DNA from: Apostichopus japonicus
Lineage: Eukaryota > Echinodermata > Holothuroidea > Aspidochirotida > Stichopodidae
Assembly (NCBI RefSeq): GCF_037975245.1
Contig: NC_092573.1
Coordinates: 18,794,265-18,858,264, forward strand
DNA length: 64,000 bases
Reading direction: 5' to 3'
Shown here piece after piece: positions 38,752 to 49,801 of the stretch. How positions within the stretch are numbered: position 1 is the stretch's first letter; the number at the start of each line of letters is the position of its first letter. A program made the position numbers and the translations under genes. The notes beneath the pieces were generated by a model. It saw nothing but the letters and a program-made list of their open reading frames with translations. It searched no databases and was not told the DNA's origin.

Positions 38752-39710
38752 GCCATTGTAGCTCGTTATCGCACACTGAATACGTAACGTTATGTGGCTT
38801 GCACGTATATATGGCCGTGGTTACTATAGTACATTTAGTAACGGTAAATGTCAGTGGTTTAAATACTTAACTTGCACTAAGAATCCAGCTGATGGGAGGT
38901 TTGACCAATCGGAATGCTCGAACTGAAAGTACACTTTCTGCAGGTGTAAAAAATACACGCTACTTGAATTATGTAACCCTACTCAGGGTCAGAGTAACCC
39001 TTCAGGTGTAGGGTGAACGGTTACACCTGGAAAGTGTTCAAATTCAACACTCCATTTTTTTGAGTGTACCGGTGATATTTCCCGTACTCAGGCCCGTAGC
39101 CAGCGTGGGGCACGGGGGTCCGTGCCCCCCCCCCTTGTAAAAAGATGGTATGAGAACAAAATTGCATGAAATTAAACGAATAAAATTGTTAAAATGTTGT
39201 TGTTTACATGAATTGCAATTTGTGGTTTAGTTTGAAGAATTTAATTTCGAAGAGTACAGTTTGCAGCCTCCCTTTCCACCCGCCCTGATCCCTACCCGCC
39301 CGTTCTCACCCACTATAGTATTTCTATGCTGAAACTGCAAACTCTCAATAGAAGTCCTGTATAGGCTACTGTAATTTTCACCAGGTTCTTCATTCTACTG
39401 TAATACATACAAATAATACGAGCGTTTCTACACCCCTTCACACGCGCGTTTCTACACCCCTTCACAATACAATCGAAAAGTTGCACAGTGATCATACACT
39501 CTGGACACATTGTTGTAAAGTTGTTTTAGTTGGAGCTTTGCCTAACTACCTACAATATGGATCGCTTACTTGTCTAGGGAAAGTCTTCAGCCCCTTCTTC
39601 TTCCTCAGGATGCCCATCAGATCTAGGCAAAGATTTGCCCGAGAGACCAATTTTAGCGTCATATCCGCCTACAAAATTTGGGGCAAGGCAAAGATCATTC
39701 AATAAGGGGT

Positions 39711-40250
39711 GGTATGATCAATACCCATGGATAGAGTATTCAATCTAAACGGACCGGGTTTTTTGTTATGCCTGTAGAAACTTTGCACCAATTAGATCAT
39801 TAAAAGACAGAACATTCACCATACAAGGATTTAATCAGTGGAAATCTGCAATGGAGAAGGGGAAGGGTTTCGTTAAGCACAATGGGTCAGAGACTCACAT
39901 TCAGGCTATGAACTTGTGGAGAGAAAGAGATATCCGAAGTCATCAGGGAAGTGGGGTTCATCAGCAACTGTGAGAAGGACAACTGGAGAAAAATAGGTAC
40001 TATCTGCGCAGTATCTTTGATGTAATTAAATTTCTTGCCATGAATGAAAGGGCATTTCGGGGAAATAACGAAACTGTGGGGGGAATTGCAAAAGCCGGAC
40101 GATTTCTTACTCGGGGGAAAGTTTAAGCAACTTTTGTTGTTCACAACAGAAAGTACGGCAAATGCTATAATTGACGTGATTGAAAAGGCAGGACTAACCT
40201 GAAAAGATTATTAGCCAATCATATGACGGAGCTAGAGTAATGTCAGGAAG
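39711..40250 (+). pseudogene. hAT transposase remnant (TTF-type zinc finger, ZMYM1-like)
   Basis: One frame from about 39711 reads QYPWIEYSI, a stop, then TDRVFCYACRNFAP, FNQWKSAMEKGKGF and KHNGSETHIQA. This is the TTF/BED-like finger region at the start of ZMYM1-like hAT transposases (FCxxCRxF, W..A...GKGF..H..S..H). A second frame from about 39975 gives KNRYYLRSIFDVIKFLA and ERAFRGNNE, the next conserved block. In-frame stops and at least one frameshift make it inactive. The catalytic dimerisation region (hATC) is not visible. Confidence 0.85.
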
Positions 40251-40351
40251 ATTGGGTAATTATATTCAATATATTACATAAAAAATGTTAAAATGGCAAT
40301 AAAATTCCAGGATTTTCAAAAGAGAAGGGGCTGAAGACCAGTACTTATATC

Positions 40352-40604
40352 CAGTGGCGTAGCTAGACTTTTTTTTCCAGAGGGGCGAAATTCTCAAAAT
40401 GTCCGACTTTTCACAGCGATTTTCCGAATTTTCTTAGAACTTTTTTCAGAGGGGGCAAGACATCCAGATTTTCTGATTTTTCTTCTAATTTTCAAGAAAA
40501 ATGGGCCAAATTTGGTAAATTTTACCCCCGATTTTCCGATTTCAAAAAAAAAAAATCCGCCATGGGGGGGGCATTTCCCCCTGCCCCCCTTTCCTACGTC
40601 ACTG
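40352..40604. mobile_element. hAT-type MITE nested in the hAT transposon
   Basis: Ends CAGTGGCGTAGCTAG...CTACGTCACTG, with identical flanking octamers CTTATATC at 40344-40351 and 40605-40612. 253 bp, non-coding, containing repeated TTTTC(C/A)GA and G-rich segments. Confidence 0.92.
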
Positions 40605-41192
40605 CTTATATCATAATTTATATCGAAAGAAACTAAGTTCGATCGGACCTCTTAAAATTGTGTATTACTCTCATTTAAATATAAAATCGTAGGTCCTACA
40701 GAGATGTTTCATGAGGCACTCACTACAGAAAAGGTCCGTAGGGTCAAGCAAAAAAAAAAAGAATAGTGATTTGCTTTGTTATTTAATGCTGAATCCGACT
40801 GTCAGTTGCTTAAGAATGCATATTCTGAATGCATCTCATATGCATGCATTGCAAGTCTTTTTTTTACTATACGCATTTTTTTTCCGAGATTAAAATTTAC
40901 TTTAGGAGGGGTGTCAACGATTAATTTTTGGCCAGGCTTGTGACAGTACAATAAAAAGTACAGTAGTACAATATTCTCAACCATTTTCCATGCAATGATG
41001 TTTGGTGATATAAATACAAGAGCAATCGCTGCATGTGTATCTGTATAACTGCATGATATTATATGCGACTCGTTCTCGAACACAATAATGCGTTATATTT
41101 ATTTTCTCATAAAATTATTTGTGCCCCCCCCCCCTTGATACTATGGTGCCCCTCCGTGTAAAAAAAATCCTGGCTACGGGCCTGCCCGTACT

Positions 41193-44082
41193 GTGACGTT
41201 CCAGTATATATGTAATTAGCAAGCAAGTTATAATGCGCCACTTTGGGTTGAGCTGTTGAGACCTGCCTTACGGGTTGACGTCACTAGCCTATAGGAACAA
41301 TTAGCCTATTATTTGATTCGTACCATTCCGTTCTTCTCGTTCATTTTGTTATTAACTCATCGCGGTCTCCAACTTAACTGTGTTACTGACATACTGCATT
41401 GTCACTCACCAAAGCGTATATAGTAATATTGTACACATACACACACACGCAAATATATCAACTTCCAATATTTTACACGATAGAAAACAACGGGTATACA
41501 GTATAAACAATGATCATTGTTTGCAAATTCAGCTATCTAGGATTCCCGGATGTGATTCACGGACAAGAAAAAGGCCTATATAATAATATCTTCGACATAT
41601 CAGTTCCGCCACAAGTGTTTAAGAAAATCATCTATAAACGTAACTTGTTGTTATAGTCACACACTATCTCAGTCATTTGTTTCACAACTAAGTGAAGAGT
41701 AATTAATTGTTGCAAATATGCATATTTAAGAATACTGTAGGTTTTTATTGGGGTGTGTGTGTGTGTGTGTTTTCTTTTGTCTGTTACCGCCTTCCTTAGG
41801 TTACGATTGTGAAAGCAAATGTCGTCACATGCAGGCTTCCCTTCGCAAAGTTTTAAGCCCTACATACGCTTCCATCTTCCATCCATCCTTAACCGCCATC
41901 CTTCTACAACCCTCCCACCATCCTTCTATCCATCTCTACATCAAAAACGTTAGGACAAGAAAACAAGAAAGAAAGGTAGAAACAGGTTATAATTGTACAG
42001 ATCTCTACATCCAAAGAAACCATCTGAAAGCCAAAATAGGTAACCTGCAAACCACACTTTCCCCTCAAGTTACGCCTTTCTCTCTCACTGATCTTCTATC
42101 TTCTCGCCATGCACCCCTCCCCCCCCCCCACCCATTTATAACTACCTATTTTTGGTGCTCTCGCCATTACTCACATCCACAGCTTAAATTTAACGACCGA
42201 TATCATAACACAGAATGTCAGTGCCATGTATTGACGTAAGTGCTTTCGAGGTATTGTGTAGTGCGCGCATCACCCCCCCCCCCCCCGCCCGCCGCGGTTG
42301 CTATCCTGTGAGCTTTCCTCGCCATTATTGTCCCGTTATGATTAAATCAACTTCTCAATGACTTCTCTATTGACAAAGGAGTGGTGATATACCACACAAA
42401 GTTGCTGATCGTGTCCCAATAAAAAAAAAATACACGATTCCGACTTTTATGAACTTGACCTTAAAGATGACCTGACATTTGCCACTTGTTTGCTCAAAAA
42501 CCCCTGGAATGTGGAAATGATGATTCATAAGACTCCCGGGTACAGCGGCAGGTTAAATTCAATTAAACCGGGGACAACTGGGCGAGCTTTTGTTTAGTCT
42601 CGCGGCGAAACTTACTCGCGAAAGTTCGTGATAGTCACAATCGTTAGCTTCACACGTTCGTTACCTTGTTGATGTAATGCTTTCGTCACATGGTCACGTA
42701 TATAGGCCTATATTGCCTTTATCTATTATTATAAGAACGCCTCGCGTATGTTTATACACTGACATTATCGTAGTGGTATCTCAAAGGGACTGTCAGCGAT
42801 AATACATTTACCATGCTCTTCGTGATGTGACAGCGGGTACCTACCCGACTCGATTCTTTGCTGTCAACTTGTTGGAAGTATGCACGTTGGTATATCTGAT
42901 CTCACTGCTTTTGTTTACTCCCTCGGTAGCCGCACTTTCACTAACCCATAGCTTTGTTTCACACGGAATGACTCAGTGTATAGCAGCTTTACCATGATTT
43001 TCGCAAGAGTGTGATTGCTTATTATCAATCAAGAACAAATATCGCGGGAGATTAGCAACCTCAAGAGGAATTCGTTTACTAAAGGATAAACTTCAAGAAG
43101 GGACGGCTGTATACATATACCTCGGAAGATGATTTTTTTTTCATAACTTGAAGGAATTTTTGTCATAGATGGTCCCGCACTATCGTAAGAATTTCATTGG
43201 GTATATGAAACAAAGGTGATTCAATGATGCAACAGTTTACAATTGTGTTCTTAACAAGAGAAGCTTTTGTTTAATGTCTGCTAATTCGCTGAGAGTGGTA
43301 TGTGATATATACACGGACGCCAGTGATTATCCCTTCGATGTGACCGTTTTTATGATAATTGAATTTTATTCATATTTGTTCCCTCGTCTCACGCAACGCA
43401 CAACTGGTGTTATATACTTAACTATCTTTCTTGATTTGATTACGTTTACTTCGCTTGTGAGGCTTTGTTTACGGAAATCCAGTGCTTGGCCGGTCCGATG
43501 ATTCATATGCGAAGTATTATAAAGATTACAAGCTTACCAGGAATGTAAGGTGAAGAAGCCAAAAAAAAATACCGTGAAGGATACATTGCACATAATGTTA
43601 GCAAACATTACACATGGATTTAAGCCCAACCGTGAAGTGTATGGAAGTTGATTGTCTCAAGAATAGAGAGAGCAAATGTTAAAAGATTGGCGATATCGTC
43701 CAGGTAATGGAACAAGTTAATTCTGGCAGGACTTAAACATGAAGAGAACGACTGAAAAGTTAAGCCTATTATGTGATATCATTTTGGATTCGAATGCTTA
43801 ATAACTTTATCATCATTAACATTTTGAAAAACATTTGTATCAGAAGTGAGAAGAAAAGCATCTGCATTCAGTTATAATTTTGAAGTTTGTGTTAATATCT
43901 TAATAGTGACAACCTAATTGAAGGGGATGATAACAATGTTTCTACGCATGATACATGTTGGCTGGTTTGAGTCATAATTTCACGTTTACCTCTACGCAAC
44001 CATGGGCAAATGACAGAAATTCAAACGCAACAATTATCGAAACTTTGAGGTCCTGACATTTGCGAACAAAGTAATATTAAAC
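41193..44082. other. intergenic region and upstream region of the Ig receptor gene
   Basis: No gene recognised. Contains a (GT)n run near 41754-41770 and C-runs at 42120 and 42270. The frames at 41748-42239 and 43274-43501 look incidental. The promoter and 5' UTR of the receptor gene should lie in the last part of this stretch. Confidence 0.45.
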
Positions 44083-46050
44083 ATGGCATTCATCACTGTT
44101 CTGTACATTACTCTAAGCAGCTGTATTGTTTACACATCTGCAGAGAGTTTTACTTTTGAAGTTAAAGACACCGCGGTGTTACCTTGTCATCTTTCGGTGT
44201 ATGACACCGATGCCTATTGGTTTTACAGAGGCGGTGTCGATTCGGATATTAGAATGTATATAAGTCTGAACAGTCACGTATATTACGAAAACCCACCTGT
44301 CAAGAAGCGATTCGGTAGGAGACTAACAGTCCGAAATGACACCGGTTTAGGACCTTCGTTTGATCTAGTTATTCAAAATCTATCGTTTGTGGATATCGGG
44401 GAATATCGGTGTGGATACCTCGGTGATGATCGTGTCATCAAATGGGTTCACGTGCACCAACTCAATGTATCAGAGAAAGGGACTTATGACGTAGAGTGTA
44501 CCGTTCACGGACCGTTAATTCCTAATATTGGCAACACCGTCGAGTTTTACTGCGAAATACCACCGCAGTCAATTTACCCACAAAAACAAGTGGAACTGAT
44601 TTGGTATAAAAATAAGCAACCGTTGTTTACATCTTCTGGCCTGTTTGCACCGTCTCTAGCGGTTAGGTTACAGAGAACTCTAATCGAAAGCGATTTTGGG
44701 GCTAAATTTACTTGTATCGCGTACGATGAAATACTCCAACAAAAGGGCCAATGCAGCGTTTCGTCTTTCCAGATTCCCGCCAATGTAACGGTCCTTTCAT
44801 TAACGACACAGGAGGAGATCTCAGTGGGTAAAGATCTCAGCCTAATATGTGTGGCCAACGGCCTGCCATCATCGTACGAGAGGCAATTTTCTTGGCATTT
44901 AGGAAGTCGACAAATTTTCCCCAACTATCTGCCAAGGGATCGTGATGAGTCAGCGACTCCCCTCGACGTAAACAACATCGATTGGACATCGGAGAACGAC
45001 GGTGAAATGTTAACCTTTCACCGTTACCATAGCGACATAAACGGCAGCGTCATCACATGCAGCGTTCGTAGCGATGAAGGGATTGTTATGTCGTCTGCAC
45101 CGTTCGTTGTGTTTATCCCCAGTGACTTTGTCAATGTCCCTGGGAAAAGAAACGATACATCAGATGGTGTTGTCGTCAGTGCATCTCCAAAGGTTAATAT
45201 CCACGAGACTCATCATTATACGTTAGTTCTGGCAATTTTAGCATTTGTAGGTGGCATAGTATTGGCCGTATGTATCGTTGTGTTCCTAACAGCTGTCAAA
45301 CAGAGACGCAGAATGCGCGGTCCAGTGGATGAGCTGCGATGGATGCCGATACAAAACACAGTGGTAGACCATAGGATTTCGGAAACATTCGTTAAAAGAC
45401 ATTATATTAAACCTCCGAAAAGACTCAACGTTCACGAGAGATTCAAGCGACGCTCGGGAGGGGACTTTCCCATTGCATCAGAGCATGCGCATCAAATTTG
45501 CCTGAGAAATAAACTTAAGGATAATAAGAGCAGGGCGAGAAAGAGTGTCTCGGTTAGTGACGATATGTATAATTTCCCACTATCTTTCAGTGACCTGCCT
45601 GAATTTCGCATAAGTAGGTCAAACGCTTTACGTGACATGTCAAGAAGTAGTTCACTTGGCAACATCCATCTTGCTTTACCCTGTGAGAAACCTCATTATG
45701 TAAATTTACCCTCTGAATATTCAGTTGCTTTTCAACGCCAGAAAAGGAATCGTGCTGTGGGCAAAGTTTCTGACACACCAGATAGATTAACTTTGGAGGA
45801 TTTTCGAGCGGAAGTAGGTTTATCAAGTGACGATGCAACAACCAATGGGAAAGCTGGAAAGACAGTGACCTATGCTGAACTTGACCTGGATTATTTAAAA
45901 TCGATGGAAGGCACCGCAGCTGCTTCACGGAATGATGGTGCTACTTATGCAGAAATTTCACATTCTATTTCTGGACAGCTCGAAGACCAAATATCAGCGA
46001 CAGAGTCTACAGCCGAGGGGGACACTTCCGGGATAATTAATTTGATTTAA
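44083..46050 (+). CDS. three-Ig-domain type I membrane receptor with ITIM-like cytoplasmic tail, intronless
   Basis: 655 residues. Residues 1-20 are a signal peptide (hydrophobic, small residues TSA before the mature start). Ig1 (about 22-127) has C35, W46, the DIGEYRC motif and C110. Ig2 (about 135-230) has C157, W174 and C211. Ig3 (about 235-345) has C256, W271 and C326. A transmembrane helix spans about 379-404, followed by a basic stop-transfer KQRRRMR. The tail has tyrosine motifs: HYVNL (Y539, a YxN Grb2-type site), VTYAEL (Y597, fits the ITIM pattern V-x-Y-x-x-L), LDYLKS (Y604) and ATYAEI (Y622, ITIM-like with Ala at -2). Together these suggest a cell-surface adhesion or inhibitory immune-type receptor recruiting SH2 proteins; ligand unknown. 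The single exon is unusual for Ig receptors. AATAAA lies at 46242, about 190 bp after the stop. Confidence 0.88.
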   Translation: MAFITVLYITLSSCIVYTSAESFTFEVKDTAVLPCHLSVYDTDAYWFYRGGVDSDIRMYISLNSHVYYENPPVKKRFGRRLTVRNDTGLGPSFDLVIQNLSFVDIGEYRCGYLGDDRVIKWVHVHQLNVSEKGTYDVECTVHGPLIPNIGNTVEFYCEIPPQSIYPQKQVELIWYKNKQPLFTSSGLFAPSLAVRLQRTLIESDFGAKFTCIAYDEILQQKGQCSVSSFQIPANVTVLSLTTQEEISVGKDLSLICVANGLPSSYERQFSWHLGSRQIFPNYLPRDRDESATPLDVNNIDWTSENDGEMLTFHRYHSDINGSVITCSVRSDEGIVMSSAPFVVFIPSDFVNVPGKRNDTSDGVVVSASPKVNIHETHHYTLVLAILAFVGGIVLAVCIVVFLTAVKQRRRMRGPVDELRWMPIQNTVVDHRISETFVKRHYIKPPKRLNVHERFKRRSGGDFPIASEHAHQICLRNKLKDNKSRARKSVSVSDDMYNFPLSFSDLPEFRISRSNALRDMSRSSSLGNIHLALPCEKPHYVNLPSEYSVAFQRQKRNRAVGKVSDTPDRLTLEDFRAEVGLSSDDATTNGKAGKTVTYAELDLDYLKSMEGTAAASRNDGATYAEISHSISGQLEDQISATESTAEGDTSGIINLI

Positions 46051-46241
46051 ATGAAATGAAAAGCTTAAGGTATTAGTTCAGTACTTGCAAAAATATGCGA
46101 GACCGTTACAAATTTCAAGTTTTAATATGCACTGGCAACCCCGTTGTTGTAGCTTGATCCAACAACAAAAAAATATTCCATGCAAAAATGCAGAGCGTCC
46201 TGAATATTTCAGAAATTTATACGTTTTGCTTCAATATTTGA

Positions 46242-46247
46242 AATAAA
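46242..46247 (+). promoter_or_regulatory. probable polyadenylation signal of the Ig receptor gene
   Basis: AATAAA, 192 bases after the stop codon at 46050, the first such hexamer downstream of the gene. Confidence 0.5.
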
Positions 46248-46760
46248 GGGTGGCAAGTGAAACCAATGAACCAAAACTTTTCGAATTTTGCCATATTCGG
46301 AATATAGAAATTGTATCGATCTTATCATTATTGAACAAGTTGAATTAAATGATAAGCTGTGTCCATGACCTAATGATAGTACAAGGTCAAAGGTCACCAG
46401 AAAAAAAAAACATCCACACAGTGCACATGTAATGATGTTGTACTGATGCCAGGTGAAAGGTCGTTGAAGATTATAAAAAATTATATTATCAGACAACAAA
46501 CAATGCTGAAACTTCACCAAATTTCTTCTTACCTCTAAAGACGAAAATATAAACGATTATATGCTCCGAAATAATTGTATTGTTTATACTAGCGATGTAA
46601 AACTAAGACTAAATGACTTTAAAGTCATATGTTTTATGTGTTAGTCAACATGGTTTTCGTATAAGCTACCTTACTTAGGCTCTGTTTATATAGGAGGTTC
46701 TGATAAGTAATTTATTTATGTAAATAAAATGCAACGCTGCCCTGAAGGCAATGCTGCCCT

Positions 46761-47543
46761 CAAGGGCGGCGGAACCGGGGGGGCACAGGGGGCACGTGCC
46801 CCCCCACTTTTCCTCAGGTTAAAAATGTGCCCTTTTTCTACATAAATATTTCTAAATAAAAAAAGAGTTTACAAAGCGAAACCCACGTCGAATGAATTAT
46901 TTCGGGAAGTTTTAAATGTTTACTACCACAGGCGTAAGAGCCCAATTTGATTTGGGGGGAGGGGGGCTGTAACGACTTGCCCGAAAAATATTACCAAAAT
47001 TTTTCGCGCGCTACGCGCGCGTTCAACATGTTCATGTGCATATCATATAGGCATGCGTTGGTTATTACATCGCATGCTAATAACTTACAATCATTTGCCG
47101 TGTTATAACCCTTCCAAATTGGTTATAATTATTGGGAAAGTCGTTACAATCGTAATGATCATAATAGCCTAATATCAGTTTAACCATTGAAAAACACATA
47201 GAAAATTATTTTTCTTTCAGTATTTTGACATATTTCATTTGCTTTCATGCATGTATCGATCGCGTGTGCAGGGACTTGGACTTTATAATGATTTCACCTC
47301 ATTTTGTCTCTTTCCTTGTTTCCCAATTTGCACATTAGATATTGCAGTGCTAGTATGCATTGTTTCCTTGAGGGGGGGGAGGGGGGGTGGCGTTGATGGA
47401 GTGATGTGTATACGCAAATAAGATAATACAATAAGAGTTATAAAGGGTACTAAATATCAGGCTGCATCAGTCCAATCGAATTTCTGCAAAGTGCCCTTCG
47501 ACGTTGGTGCCCCCCCAGATTAAAAGTGCTTCCGCCGCCCTTG
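46761..47543. mobile_element. hAT-type non-autonomous element, 783 bp, chimeric
   Basis: Ends CAAGGGCGGCGGAA...TTCCGCCGCCCTTG with identical flanking octamers GCTGCCCT (46753-46760 and 47544-47551). From about 46929 to 47221 it contains a segment closely related to the separate MITE at 62918 (CAGGCGTA(A/G)GAGCCCAA, CTGTAACGACTTGCCCGAAA, ATATCATATAGGCATGC), so one element has swallowed part of another. No transposase coding. Confidence 0.92.
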
Positions 47544-47551
47544 GCTGCCCT

Positions 47552-49801
47552 GAGTACAATGCCGCAGATAATTTAATTAGGGGGTGGGGTGGGGGGGGGG
47601 GTAAAATACTGCAACGCAATTTAAAGCTTCATTTGCAATTTCGTTTCATTTACTGGCTCTCATTGAATTATCATGCAATTTTCCTCCTGCAATATCGTTT
47701 TGAAATATTTAGAAGAAAAGGTGCAAAATCTGTTAATAGGCAACATATAACCTAAAATATGACATGGCACGCGATTTATGCCTTAAATGTGATATTTTTC
47801 CCTTTACAAACATTCTAGCAATTTGGAGAAAAAGAATATTTCAACCGGAATAAAACAAGGTGTAAATCAATAACTCGTGCTTGTGGTTCCTTCGAAACAC
47901 TTGGCGTTCCTTATATGAGTATATCCTCGACTGATTTCTCATGACTCATATATGTAATGTACAATACTACATAGCCTGTCTGAAAACGTGATAATGTTGA
48001 AACTGAACCGTAGAATCTGAAACTAAAGTTAAAGCTGTAGTTCGAACCAAATATATATGTCGGTTTTATTACATACTATATGTTAATCTTCTTTCTATAG
48101 CAATGTCCTTCAGTGATGTAAAAATCACAATTAAAGTATTCAATGTGAGTTGATGCATTAATATGCAAATTATTAGGTTATATCATTGGGGAGTGTTAAA
48201 CTGGACAGTTTAAATGTCTCACTGAGAAAAAGGCCTTTGGGGATGGCAGACTTAGAGTGGGGTGCGTCTTGGTAAAATTTGAACATAAAAACATAATTAA
48301 CTATTATTTGACGACATTTTAGCATATTTGAGGGTAAGACGGCTGAAGTTTAACTGATAATCTCATAATCTTTTGCAGTATGTTACGTCTACAACCAGGT
48401 AGAATAGTAATGGTTGTTTTTTTCTTCCCATGGTGGTTTCAATGTGCGAAGTTTGAATAGGGAGTGGTGTAATGCGAGAACGTCTGCGGATAAGCAGTAT
48501 GAATGTTGAGTGGGTACTGTAGCCTGGTTTCCTGGTGGAAATAATACCTTCCATAAGTGCGATAACCGAATATGGAAAGATGGTAACAGAGAGAGAGAAG
48601 GGGGAGGGGAGAGGTGGATAGAGAGAGAGAAAGGGGTGGGGTGAAAAGAACACCACGTATAGTTGGAAATTTCTAGTCTGGTCAGTCAGTTACGCATGTA
48701 CCTCCCCAGAGGCTTTCACTAACGTCTCCATGGAATTACTTCATGCAAAAAGCAACATGTTGCTACATAAAAGTGATATGCGATTTATTACTGTAGTCTG
48801 TACGCGTCACAAACTACACTTTAAAAACTTGTCAGCCCCCAAGCCCCCCCCCACCCTCCTCATGATATCCTGATTGTGCAATTGTTATATGCAAACGGCC
48901 TACATGTTTCTGTTACAATCGCAATGAAAGTATAGGTAGGGTGTGGTAAGTTGCTTAAACAAGTCTGTAGCCTACTTTGTAAGTAAATTAATACGTGTCA
49001 TGTAATAATGCTTATTATTTTTGTGAAATGCCTACCCATCAAATCGTTTGCACATAGTTTGCTGCAAAGCTATAATTTCAAATGAAAACAAAAGTTAATA
49101 AATAATCGTGCGGTTAAAATTACTTTTAATCTCTTGTCTGTATGTCTTCATTGCTATTGCTAGCGTAAGATGATACTGTAGTAAAATATAACGATCAAAA
49201 TTCCGGCATCAATGCAAATCAATATAACAAATAAAAAAGTTCTCTTTTTTTATCAATCTTTCCTTTTTTCGATAAAGAACTAAATTATGACAACTTGAAA
49301 AACAGAATCACATGTGTAATCAGTTTGAAGTTTCCAATCAATGCCAGTGAGATATCTTCTTATGCACTGTTGTCAAACGGTGTGCGCTTTTGACTTATAT
49401 TCACCCTGCACCCCCTCCACCCTTAAAATGGCTGCCATTCCATGCCAAAGAGAACCCCCTCCCCCAGCGACCACCCCTCCCAATCCAGTACATAGGCCTA
49501 ATCATAATTCATAAACAATTATTTTATTCCAATAAATGTGTTTATATACCTTGCTGATATATAGCTCTTGATGACAGAGATCAAATTACACCAAACATTC
49601 AATACAATCAGTTTGCAAGTTGGATAATATCCAATCAGTGTTATACAACGTACGGTACTAGAGTCTAACCATCACCTCGACTTCTAGAATGGTTCCCCCC
49701 CCTTCCCCCATCAAGAGACATACCCCATGCACTCACGCTTAAGCTAAAGTGCTTGAGCCCCAATAATTAAGTCATACTTAATACGTCAAACCAATAAGGT
49801 C
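47552..49801. other. intergenic region between the receptor and fucosyltransferase 1
   Basis: No gene recognised. G-runs near 47590, GA-rich microsatellite-like sequence near 48590-48640 and a C-run at 48845. On the minus strand AATAAA (plus strand TTTATT, 49523-49528) lies about 275 bases after the fucosyltransferase 1 stop and may be its polyadenylation signal. Confidence 0.45.

Larger units (their letters stand above)
36096..39066. mobile_element. 2.97-kb DNA transposon-like element with 24-bp inverted termini, TA target
   Basis: The left terminus starts CACTCAAAAAAATGAAGTG; the reverse complement of the right terminus starts CACTCAAAAAAATGGAGTG. The termini match at 23 of 24 positions. 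TA flanks both sides (36094-36095, 39067-39068), as for Tc1/mariner-like insertion, but the TIR is not one I can assign. Subterminal DNA on the left has two related copies of a block (from about 36190 and about 36350) with GTGTTGAA and CACTTGCAGGTG, and the right end has GCAGGTGTAAAAAATACACG. No transposase is recognisable. The only gene seen is the minus-strand two-exon gene at 37431-38751. Confidence 0.75.
39089..41184 (+). mobile_element. decayed hAT transposon with perfect 8-bp target duplication
   Basis: Inverted termini CAGGCCCGTAGCCAG...CTGGCTACGGGCCTG are flanked by identical octamers CCCGTACT (39081-39088 and 41185-41192). An 8-bp duplication and CAG-type ends define hAT elements. 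Transposase remnants lie inside on the plus strand, and a younger MITE is inserted at 40352-40604. The element begins 22 bases after the right end of the TA-flanked element. Confidence 0.92.

Noticed and set aside
41748-42239. 163-codon plus-strand open frame
   Set aside because: Begins in a (GT)n run, is low-complexity Ser/Pro/His-rich, and has no recognisable domain.
43274-43501. 75-codon frame upstream of the Ig receptor
   Set aside because: Separated from the receptor start by 580 bp with several stops; likely part of the promoter or 5' UTR by position only.
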